Part shown: positions 7,666-12,781 of the stretch, piece after piece
How positions within the stretch are numbered: position 1 is the first letter of the stretch
Layout of the letters: each line of letters starts with the position of its first letter
DNA from: Burkholderiales bacterium UBA2647
GTDB lineage: Bacteria > Pseudomonadota > Gammaproteobacteria > Burkholderiales > Burkholderiaceae_E
Assembly (NCBI GenBank): GCA_002359635.1
Contig: DENJ01000059.1
Location: forward strand, 3,368-16,148
Length of the DNA stretch: 12,781 bases
Direction of reading: 5' to 3'
The notes under the pieces: generated by a model
The model's input: the letters and a program-made list of their open reading frames with translations, nothing else
Told to the model about the DNA's origin: nothing
The model's database searches: none
Position numbers and translations under genes: made by a program

Positions 7666-7786
7666 ACCGGATTGTAATCAGGACCCGGGCGAATGTTTAT
7701 TGTCTTCATGTCACGGTTTGCGTGCATGATTTAGGGCGTACTGATGTTTAAAGGCATTCCGACGTCGCTTCATCGAACTGGATTTC
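7666..7786. other. Divergent rpe/apaG intergenic region
   Basis: The 121-nt region should hold both promoters. The minus-strand promoter candidate is near 7671-7699. For apaG only weak matches are visible, such as TTGTCT at 7700-7705 with CATGAT 19 nt later. An out-of-frame 17-codon ORF with AGGG upstream (7744-7797) runs through the apaG start. No operator-like dyad was seen. Confidence 0.5.
7671..7699 (-). promoter_or_regulatory. Candidate sigma70 promoter for rpe-gph-trpEGDC
   Basis: On the minus strand, TAAACA (7699-7694, four of six consensus) is separated by exactly 17 nt from TACAAT (7676-7671, five of six consensus). The predicted transcript start is about 7664-7665, on or beside the first possible rpe ATG. 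That implies either a leaderless message or use of the next ATG at 7647. Confidence 0.4.
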
Positions 7787-8179
7787 ATGATGGCTGAAAA
7801 CCGTAAAGCAAGCTACCAATTTAAGATCTCCGTGAAGACGGTTTATCTGCCCGAGCAATCCTCACCGGAGCAACAACGCTACACGTTTGCCTACACCATC
7901 ACCATTGCCAACACAGGGTCCATACCTGCCCAACTGATCAGCAGGCACTGGGTCATCACCACCGATGACGGCGAAGTCAACGAAATCAAAGGTCTTGGGG
8001 TGGTTGGGCAACAACCGCTCATCGCGCCCGGACAAGGCTTTGAATACACAAGTGGCTCGCAGGTGAACACACCAACCGCGACCATGAAAGGTAGTTACTT
8101 TTTCGTTGCCGAAGACGGCGAGCGATTCGAGCAGGAAATTCCGCCTTTTGTGTTGAGCATTCCCCGCACGTTGCACTGA
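7787..8179 (+). CDS. apaG: ApaG (DUF525, fibronectin type III-like) protein
   Basis: The 130-residue protein is a single ApaG domain. It has the YTITIANTGSIPAQLISRHW strand region (36-55), the diagnostic GLGVVGQQPLIAPGQGFEY block (69-87), and the C-terminal GSYFFVAEDGERFEQEIPPF (102-121). Slightly over 120 residues is usual. The domain fold is known from E. coli and Xanthomonas ApaG and from F-box proteins, but its molecular job is unsettled; in enterobacteria it is linked to cobalt resistance and magnesium efflux through the apaGH locus. Here it stands alone, divergent from rpe and without apaH. Two adjacent ATGs (7787 and 7790) compete as the start, and neither has a strong ribosome binding site. 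It converges on the 27-residue membrane ORF. Confidence 0.95.
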   Translation: MMAENRKASYQFKISVKTVYLPEQSSPEQQRYTFAYTITIANTGSIPAQLISRHWVITTDDGEVNEIKGLGVVGQQPLIAPGQGFEYTSGSQVNTPTATMKGSYFFVAEDGERFEQEIPPFVLSIPRTLH

Positions 8180-8183
8180 GCGC

Positions 8184-8267
8184 TCAGCGTTTGCCGCGCA
8201 TCGTCCACCATACAATGAAAAGAACGAGTGCGAGAATGCCGAAGGCTTCAAGATAAATCACCCACAT
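8184..8267 (-). CDS. Single-pass membrane microprotein, 27 residues
   Basis: ATG at 8267-8265 opens a 27-codon ORF ending at TGA 8186-8184. It reads MWVIYLEAFGILALVLFIVW followed by WTMRGKR. AGGGTG (8280-8275) lies 7 nt before the ATG, a well-placed ribosome binding site. The product is one hydrophobic helix (about residues 2-22) ending in WW and a basic tail, as in small inner-membrane proteins that stay with the positive end in the cytoplasm. It lies 63 nt downstream of dsbC on the same strand, so it could share that transcript, and it ends 4 nt from the apaG stop. I do not recognise the family. Oxidase and transporter subunits such as CydX and KdpF have a similar size and shape, but no partner gene is next to it. 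Confidence 0.65.
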   Translation of the reverse strand: MWVIYLEAFGILALVLFIVWWTMRGKR

Positions 8268-8330
8268 CGTGAATCACCCTATCGTCATCAGGAAAGCTAA
8301 AATCTCGTCGAAAACTGTCGACAAACCCGG

Positions 8331-9137
8331 CTAAATCTTGTTGTTTTCATCAAGCATTTTTTCAAATTGCGCCATCGGCGCATAGCCGGTTAAGCGCTTC
8401 CCATTCGGAAAGAAGATCGTCGGCGTGCCGGTCACCCCGAGACTGCGCCCAAGATCCTTAAGCTTAGCAATCGGCGCATCACAAGAAGGCGATGCGGTCG
8501 GCGGCGCTTTTCCCGAAAGCATTAAATCATTCCATGCTTTCACCTTATCGCCAGCGCATAGTGCGTTACGCGATTTCACTTCGGAATCAGGGGAAAGCAG
8601 TGGCAGCACAAAAGTATATATCGTTATGTCTTTAAGACTTGCGAGATCAGCCCGTAACTTTCGACAATACCCGCAATTCGGATCCTCAAATACAGCCATC
8701 ACGCGCCGTCCACTACCTTGAACCTGCTTAAAAGCCAGTTGGAGCGGCAGGTCCTTGAATTGAATTGCTGATAACTCTTCGGTTCTTTCACGCGTGATAT
8801 TTCGATTATTTTTTAAATCGATCAATTGGCCTTCGATGAAGGCGTAGGCAGCCTTCTCGTCAACATAAATGAGATCGGTGCCGAGTCTTACCTCATAGAG
8901 CCCTGCAATCGGTGAGCGCGCAACGGCGTCAACCTTGTACTTACCCTTAAGCCATGCCTCTAGCGCCTGTTTAATACTCGCTTCGACAGCGCTCGGTGCA
9001 GAAGCCGATCCCTGCGCGCTTGCCTGGTCTGCAAACGACGAGATGAGCGCAACCGACAGCAGGCTTGCCGCCAGATGTCTTGAGAGGCCTTGTCGTTGTG
9101 CTCGAAAACCTTGAGCTTGTTTCCAAAAGTTTTGCAT
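8331..9137 (-). CDS. dsbC: DsbC-type periplasmic thiol:disulfide isomerase
   Basis: DsbC rearranges wrong disulfides in the periplasm and is kept reduced by DsbD. Numbered from the ATG at 9137 the protein has 268 residues. It has a Sec signal peptide with a hydrophobic core at about 22-35 and a likely cleavage at QASA/QG (after residue 41), a DsbC N-terminal dimerisation domain (about 50-115), and a thioredoxin-like domain with the active site CGYC (155-158), a second cysteine pair (C194, C219) and the cis-proline in GTPT (P239). An upstream TTG at 9200 would add 21 residues in front of the signal peptide. I prefer 9137 because GGAAAG precedes it and the signal then lies nearer the N-terminus. 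The n-region is still long (20 residues). It follows the UbiH-type gene on the same strand after 79 nt. Confidence 0.95.
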   Translation of the reverse strand: MQNFWKQAQGFRAQRQGLSRHLAASLLSVALISSFADQASAQGSASAPSAVEASIKQALEAWLKGKYKVDAVARSPIAGLYEVRLGTDLIYVDEKAAYAFIEGQLIDLKNNRNITRERTEELSAIQFKDLPLQLAFKQVQGSGRRVMAVFEDPNCGYCRKLRADLASLKDITIYTFVLPLLSPDSEVKSRNALCAGDKVKAWNDLMLSGKAPPTASPSCDAPIAKLKDLGRSLGVTGTPTIFFPNGKRLTGYAPMAQFEKMLDENNKI

Positions 9138-9216
9138 AAAGCTTTCCGTACAATTTTTAGAATGGATGCTTGTTGCGCGTCGTCGCAAGGACGCGATCAA
9201 GCGATATCGAGTGCTT

Positions 9217-10527
9217 TCACCGCGGCCCCTGCCTCACGGCTTGCTGAATCATCGCAGACTGTAACCATGAACTCGCTGCAACCCGCGACCAGGCCCAATT
9301 CGCAAATCCGCCAATCAGTCCGGGTAAAGGCGCTCGAAAAGCCTGATGCAAGCCTTTGGTGAGCCATGACATCGCAAGCACCGCCTCAACACGGCGGCGG
9401 GCATAACGTTCTATAACCGTTAAGGCGCCAGGATCGTGTCGGGCACTCCTTGTTGACAGCACAGCGATGAGTTCGATGATGTCACCAATGCCCAGATTCA
9501 GCCCCTGGCCTGCCATGGGATGGATAACATGCGCAGCGTCGGCAATCAGCACGAGGCGATCGGCGAAGGGCCGATCACATAAGGCTTCGACAAGCGGAAA
9601 CGATGCGGGTCTGTTGATGCAAGCGCGCAATCCAGGCGCATCGCATCCTTGTACATCGATGAATGCCTGAACATGTCGACAAAGCGCTGCGGGTTCGAGC
9701 CCCATGAGGGATTCGGCAACAGGCTGCGGCGCCGACCACACCATACTCATCGCGTGGCCGGGCAGTGGCAATAGCGCAAGAATGCCCTGGTCGCTAAACC
9801 ACTGAAAGGCGGTATGCCTGTGATGGCTGTCGATGTCAAAGTTGGCGACCACAGCACTCGATTGGTAATCAAAGCGCCGACTGGCGATGTTGGCAAGCTG
9901 TCGAAGCTTGGAGCCTGCACCATCACAACCCATCAGCAGCTTAGCGTGAAGCTGCTGGCCGTTTTCAAGTTGAATCGAGCGCCGCGAGGCCGGCTTGCCT
10001 CCTTGATCAGCCCGCAGACTTACCAGCGCGTCCTTTAAGCGGAGCACGCCTGTCATTGCTATCGCTTGCTGTCCAACTGCAATCAGCTCGGACTGCTCCA
10101 CTGTGAGCGCAAGCTGGTCAACGGCAGCCCGGTATGCGTCAAGCACGATGGGCTGAGGACTGGACCAGGACGCGGCCTCCAAATGCATTCGGTCTATCAC
10201 GCCGACCCGCGCTGCATCAATCGCCGCCGTCAAACCTTGTTGTTCCATCCAGTCCCAACTCGCTGGGGAAATGGCAAAAATGCGTTGATCGAATCCATCT
10301 TGTTGGCGCGACACCGCCGGGTCGGGACCGACCAGCGCACATCGATAGCCTAGTCTTGCGAGGGCTTGTGCGGCAAAGAGACCCGCAACCGAGGCACCGA
10401 TGACCGCAATGTCGACGTCGATTTCCCCACCGGTCGACGAAAAAGCCGAAGTGGGTCCGCCGCTCGCCTGGAAAGGCATGGCCGGTAGCGGCATCGGCGC
10501 AGCAGTTGGACTCAAAAAGTCTTGCAT
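9217..10527 (-). CDS. UbiH/UbiF/VisC/COQ6-family FAD-dependent monooxygenase
   Basis: This looks like an aromatic-ring hydroxylase of the ubiquinone-biosynthesis type. The 436 residues begin with a non-conserved stretch of about 35, then the FAD-binding dinucleotide motif IAVIGASVAGL (GASVAG 44-49, with Ser in place of the middle Gly, which other FAD monooxygenases tolerate). They continue with FDQRIFAIS (79-87), GCDGAGS (200-206) and the second FAD motif ADAAHVIHPMAGQGLNLG (329-346). The last part is the most conserved family signature. I cannot assign it to one ring position (UbiH, UbiI, UbiF, UbiL or UbiM) by eye. Other ubiquinone genes are absent from the window. The ATG at 10527 lacks a visible ribosome binding site. 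Internal ATGs at codons 12 and 17 are alternatives because conservation starts after residue 35. It probably forms a unit with dsbC. Confidence 0.9.
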   Translation of the reverse strand: MQDFLSPTAAPMPLPAMPFQASGGPTSAFSSTGGEIDVDIAVIGASVAGLFAAQALARLGYRCALVGPDPAVSRQQDGFDQRIFAISPASWDWMEQQGLTAAIDAARVGVIDRMHLEAASWSSPQPIVLDAYRAAVDQLALTVEQSELIAVGQQAIAMTGVLRLKDALVSLRADQGGKPASRRSIQLENGQQLHAKLLMGCDGAGSKLRQLANIASRRFDYQSSAVVANFDIDSHHRHTAFQWFSDQGILALLPLPGHAMSMVWSAPQPVAESLMGLEPAALCRHVQAFIDVQGCDAPGLRACINRPASFPLVEALCDRPFADRLVLIADAAHVIHPMAGQGLNLGIGDIIELIAVLSTRSARHDPGALTVIERYARRRVEAVLAMSWLTKGLHQAFRAPLPGLIGGFANWAWSRVAASSWLQSAMIQQAVRQGPR

Positions 10528-10549
10528 TCGATTGGTTTTTTGATCGCTG

Positions 10550-10555
10550 ATTATA
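10550..10555 (-). promoter_or_regulatory. TATAAT hexamer upstream of the UbiH-type gene
   Basis: A perfect -10 consensus, TATAAT, lies on the minus strand 22 nt before the start codon, predicting a transcript start near 10543 and a leader of about 16 nt. There is no good -35 at 16-18 nt spacing, so the call is weak. It shares a base with the AGGAGG of the divergent CoA-transferase gene. Confidence 0.3.
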
Positions 10556-10560
10556 GGAGG
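10555..10560 (+). promoter_or_regulatory. Perfect Shine-Dalgarno AGGAGG for the CoA-transferase A subunit
   Basis: AGGAGG is followed 6 nt later by an in-frame ATG at 10567. This is the strongest ribosome binding site in the window apart from the one at 12048. It argues for starting the protein 22 residues upstream of the Met that family members normally use. Confidence 0.6.
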
Positions 10561-10566
10561 CCCGTT

Positions 10567-11343
10567 ATGCTTGGTGCGCTAAGCGCCTTCAAACTTGAGG
10601 TCCTCTATGCGACGGGCCCGGAGAACACGACCATGATCAACAAAATACTAGCCTCTGCGCAAGAAGCGCTAGCCGATGTGCATGATGGTGCGACGATTCT
10701 GATCGGTGGTTTTGGCAGCGCCGGTCTGCCAACCCATTTAACAGACGCGCTCATCGCAAAAGGTGCTCGAGAACTGACGATTGTTAACAACAACGCAGGC
10801 AATGGCGAGCAGGGCCTCGCCGCCTTGATGAAAGCTGGCTGCGTGCGAAAATTGATATGCTCATTTCCGCGTCAGGTTGACTCCTGGGTTTTTGATGGGT
10901 TGTGGCGCGCAGGGAAGATCGAACTCGAATTGGTTCCGCAGGGAAACCTTGCTGAGCGCATCCGCGCTGCCGGCGCTGGTATCGGGGCTTTTTACACCGC
11001 CACCGGATTCGGAACCGAATTAGCCAGGGGCAAAGAAACACGACGGATCAATGGGCGCGATTATGTGCTTGAGTACCCGATCGACGCCGACTTTGCACTT
11101 GTAGCTGCTGAAACAGGTGACCGTTGGGGAAATCTTACGTACCGGAAAACCGCAAGAAACTTCGGACCTATTATGTGTATGGCCGCAAAAACCGCGGTGG
11201 CCCAGGTCCATCGGGTCGTTGAACTTGGCTCGATTGATCCCGAACACGTTATTACCCCAGGTATTTTTGTCAAACGCGTGGTGCAGGTCGAACGCGTGCG
11301 CTATGACCCGACCCCTGCTAAGCGTGGAGAACAGCAGCCATGA
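10567..11343 (+). CDS. 3-oxoacid/3-oxoadipate CoA-transferase, subunit A
   Basis: This is the alpha subunit of a two-subunit class I CoA transferase (PcaI/ScoA type) that moves CoA from succinyl-CoA to a 3-oxoacid such as 3-oxoadipate or acetoacetate. Family blocks are IGGFGSAGLP, LTIVNNNAGNGEQGLAAL, ICSFPRQVDSWVFDGL, LVPQGNLAERIRAAGAGIGAF, VLEYPIDADFALV and TARNFGPIM. The full NNNAGNG and PRQ pattern is closest to the PcaI proteins I recall. From 10567 the protein has 258 residues. Family members start near MINKILAS, here ATG 10633 (236 residues), which has GGAG 10 nt upstream. The AGGAGG before 10567 is stronger, so I give the longer form and flag the doubt. The stop overlaps the B-subunit start. 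Confidence 0.9.
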   Translation: MLGALSAFKLEVLYATGPENTTMINKILASAQEALADVHDGATILIGGFGSAGLPTHLTDALIAKGARELTIVNNNAGNGEQGLAALMKAGCVRKLICSFPRQVDSWVFDGLWRAGKIELELVPQGNLAERIRAAGAGIGAFYTATGFGTELARGKETRRINGRDYVLEYPIDADFALVAAETGDRWGNLTYRKTARNFGPIMCMAAKTAVAQVHRVVELGSIDPEHVITPGIFVKRVVQVERVRYDPTPAKRGEQQP

Positions 11344-11987
11344 ATCGCTACAGCCGTGATCAGATGGCACAACATGTTGCCCGTGATATCCCTGAAGGAG
11401 CTTATGTGAATTTAGGTATCGGCATGCCCACGCTTGTTGCAAACCATATACCGCAAGATCGGGAAATCGTTCTACAAAGTGAGAATGGTTTATTGGGCAT
11501 GGGGCCTGCGCCGAGTGCAGGCGACGAAGACTATGATTTGATTAATGCGGGCAAACAGCCGGTTAGCTTGCTTCCGGGCGCATCTTTTTTTCATCACGCC
11601 GATTCATTCGCCATGATGCGCGGCGGCCACCTAGACATCTGTGTGCTTGGCGCTTTTCAGGTTGCCGTGAACGGCGACCTGGCAAATTGGCATACCGGTG
11701 AAGCCGATGCCATACCGGCAGTCGGCGGTGCAATGGATCTTGCGAGCGGTGCGAAACAGGTCTTTGTCATGATGGAACACCTCACCAAAAAAGGTGAGAG
11801 CAAAATCGTCGAGCGTTGCAGCTACCCACTCACCGGATTAGCTTGCGTGACGCGGGTCTACACCGACCTGGCAACCCTTCATATCACCGCGCAAGGCTTG
11901 CTCGTGGGCGACTTGGTTGACGGTCTCAGTTTAGAGGCGTTGATCAAGCTGTCTGGCGTCAAGATGCGAGCGCTCTCGACCGGCTGA
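11340..11987 (+). CDS. 3-oxoacid/3-oxoadipate CoA-transferase, subunit B
   Basis: This is the catalytic beta subunit partner of the preceding gene. The 215-residue protein contains NLGIGMPTLVANHIP (24-38) and the catalytic glutamate in LQSENGLLGMGP (Glu48), which forms the acyl-CoA thioester intermediate. Further family blocks are HHADSFAMMRGGHLD, VLGAFQVAVNGDLANW, GGAMDLASGAKQVFVMMEH and CSYPLTG. The ATG overlaps the A-subunit TGA by 4 nt (ATGA), so the two chains are translationally coupled and probably made in equal amounts. Sequence alone does not separate PcaJ (beta-ketoadipate pathway) from ScoB (ketone-body use), and no other pca or acetoacetate gene is in the window. Confidence 0.93.
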   Translation: MNRYSRDQMAQHVARDIPEGAYVNLGIGMPTLVANHIPQDREIVLQSENGLLGMGPAPSAGDEDYDLINAGKQPVSLLPGASFFHHADSFAMMRGGHLDICVLGAFQVAVNGDLANWHTGEADAIPAVGGAMDLASGAKQVFVMMEHLTKKGESKIVERCSYPLTGLACVTRVYTDLATLHITAQGLLVGDLVDGLSLEALIKLSGVKMRALSTG

Positions 11988-12062
11988 GCGAAGCATCAAT
12001 GCGCTAAACCGGAAGGCCTTCCTAACCGTAAGTCCATGTAAGGCGGCAGGAGGGCCTACACC
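11988..12062 (+). other. Spacer after the CoA-transferase pair
   Basis: The 75-nt spacer holds a 12-bp palindrome GGAAGGCCTTCC (12011-12022), with no T-tract after it, and then the ribosome binding site of the next ORF (AGGAGGG, 12048-12054). No promoter was recognised, so the next ORF may be read from the CoA-transferase transcript. Confidence 0.5.
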
Positions 12063-12242
12063 GTGGACAACGCACTATCGCTTGCTTTTCGGATTCAAAC
12101 CGCTGTTGGTGCCCTACATGCAGCACCGTCAGTACAGGCGCGCCCGAGACCGCAAATCATGCCGCGCAAAGTGAACGCCCCTGTTAAGCCCGGAGAATTT
12201 GCGGCAACGCTTGAACAGATCCGGCAACGCCAGGCAAGCTAG
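12063..12242 (+). CDS. Small uncharacterised protein, 59 residues, GTG start
   Basis: GTG at 12063 follows AGGAGGG (12048-12054) by 8 nt, a near-ideal ribosome binding site, and an in-frame stop just upstream (12039) leaves this as the only start. The ORF ends at TAG 12240-12242. Its product begins MDNALSLAFRIQTAVGALHA, has a proline/arginine-rich middle (about 22-45) and ends PGEFAATLEQIRQRQAS, which looks like a short helix. It has no signal peptide, no cysteines and no membrane helix, and it is basic. I do not recognise it. The codon pattern resembles the neighbouring genes and supports real coding. It lies 75 nt after the CoA-transferase B gene on the same strand. Confidence 0.6.
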   Translation: MDNALSLAFRIQTAVGALHAAPSVQARPRPQIMPRKVNAPVKPGEFAATLEQIRQRQAS

Positions 12243-12406
12243 GTCCGAGTCAAAAAAACCTCTGACTGTTCTTCGCTGAAGTGTCTTTCGTAGACACTGC
12301 TCCTCATGCAGCCTCCTGCACCATTAAAAGAAATCGATCGCCTCGAGTAGAAATCCACCCCCCGCACTTCACCCTGCTGCCGCGCCAGTGGCCTTTGCTT
12401 TTCGTT
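12243..12406 (+). other. Non-coding spacer with a 7-bp hairpin
   Basis: The stretch is open in the frame of the next gene from about 12281, but that translation looks non-biological (a His/Pro/Arg-rich mix), so I treat it as untranslated. It contains AGTGTCT/AGACACT (12280-12298, 5-nt loop TTCGT) without a following T-tract, and a run of seven A (12252-12258). No convincing promoter was seen. Confidence 0.45.
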
Positions 12407-12709
12407 ATGATGGAGGGTATGGACACTGCAGCAATGAAGAAAAAAGTCACCTACTGGGAACGCGTTCGTTACGATAGTTCAGCACAATCGTCGATGTATG
12501 TCGTGGTTGATCAGGGGCGATTGGTCATGGCCACCACCTCGCTAGATCTTGCGAGACAAACATTTGCGAAAGTGCGGCAGGGCTTGGATATCGATGGCCT
12601 GGTCGGAGAACACCCTTCATCGACCGAACCATCCGGGTCCGCTCACAAAGCCTCAGGCGACGAGGGATCGGCCGATCAAGCGCCAGCGACGGAACAGAGC
12701 GCCAACTAG
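12407..12709 (+). CDS. Conserved-looking hypothetical protein with acidic C-terminal tail
   Basis: I do not recognise this protein. From the ATG at 12407 it has 100 residues. A compact N-terminal half includes MKKKVTYWERVRYDSS, MYVVVDQGRLVMATTSLDLA and RQTFAKVRQGLDID, which look like two or three beta strands and a helix. A tail of about 40 residues rich in Ser, Ala, Glu, Asp and Pro (SSTEPSGSAHKASGDEGSA) is probably disordered. No signal peptide or membrane segment is visible. The start is unclear among ATGs at 12407, 12410, 12419 and 12434: the GGAGGG at 12412-12417 is too close to 12419 and too far from 12434. MKKK at 12434 is an attractive N-terminus (91 residues). The stop TAG at 12707-12709 overlaps a possible minus-strand stop. 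Confidence 0.6.
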   Translation: MMEGMDTAAMKKKVTYWERVRYDSSAQSSMYVVVDQGRLVMATTSLDLARQTFAKVRQGLDIDGLVGEHPSSTEPSGSAHKASGDEGSADQAPATEQSAN

Positions 12710-12781
12710 CAGACTTGCTGGAAGATTAGTTTGCCGCGTTTGACCGTTGGTAGGTTTTTGCGAATTCGTTGGCAGAGCTCA
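12710..12781. other. Window edge, no supported feature
   Basis: The final 72 bases show no plus-strand gene start. Two minus-strand frames are open to the edge and could be the C-terminus of a gene lying outside, but they are too short to judge. Confidence 0.4.

Noticed and set aside
10380..10400. UbiH-type protein has GASVAG instead of GxGxxG in the first FAD motif
   Set aside because: GAS[IV]AG variants are common in FAD monooxygenases, and the other FAD motifs are intact, so loss of function is not implied.
12011..12022. GGAAGGCCTTCC palindrome after the CoA-transferase pair as a terminator
   Set aside because: It has no loop and no T-tract, and the strong ribosome binding site 26 nt later suggests read-through.
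11290..12480. The CoA-transferase A C-terminus and the downstream hypothetical protein share ERVRYD
   Set aside because: Six residues with no further similarity on either side; most likely coincidence.
12666..12677. GATCGGCCGATC palindrome near the end of the last gene
   Set aside because: A perfect 12-bp palindrome, but inside a low-complexity GC-rich coding tail; no second copy or loop, so no role can be supported.
12706..12781. Possible minus-strand gene ending at TAG 12708-12706, with stop overlapping the plus-strand stop as CTAG
   Set aside because: About 24 codons are open to the window edge, but another minus-strand frame is equally plausible over the same bases, and neither has a recognisable motif.

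Overview
The window looks like chromosomal DNA from a betaproteobacterium, most likely of the order Burkholderiales. The case rests on gene order: rpe, gph, trpE, trpG, trpD and trpC run in one direction with apaG divergent from rpe, and a dsbC gene lies next to a UbiH/COQ6-type monooxygenase. This order is familiar from that group. GC content is moderate, a little over half by eye, so a high-GC Burkholderia-like genome is less likely than a lower-GC relative. No rRNA, tRNA, CRISPR array, transposase, integrase or phage gene was found. This is mostly a housekeeping region, and I do not see a defence, mobile or secretion system in it.

Layout. Positions 12-1979 (+) encode an M61-family metallopeptidase with a C-terminal PDZ domain. 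It converges on a long minus-strand block, 7665 down to 2076, that reads rpe, gph, trpE, trpG, trpD, trpC. The gaps are about 0-14 nt except before trpE (107 nt) and before trpG (58 nt). trpE and trpG make anthranilate from chorismate; trpD and trpC carry it to indole-3-glycerol phosphate. gph (phosphoglycolate phosphatase) and rpe (pentose-phosphate epimerase) are upstream passengers. The trpE leader holds an 11-codon mini-ORF whose stop overlaps the trpE start. apaG (7787-8179, +) is divergent from rpe.

A second minus-strand group, 10527 down to 8184, holds the UbiH-type monooxygenase, dsbC, and a 27-residue single-pass membrane microprotein too short for ordinary gene calling. Divergent from it, 10567-11987 (+) encodes the two subunits of a PcaIJ/SCOT-type CoA transferase, joined by an ATGA overlap. 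Two unrecognised genes follow: a 59-residue GTG-start ORF behind a strong ribosome binding site (12063-12242) and a roughly 100-residue protein with a folded-looking N-terminus and an acidic low-complexity tail (about 12407-12709).

The observations most worth a second look are small: the two micro-genes, the structured trpE leader, two places where near-perfect palindromes encode a seemingly extra stretch of protein (M61 N-terminus and Gph C-terminus), and start-site puzzles at rpe, apaG and the CoA-transferase A subunit.
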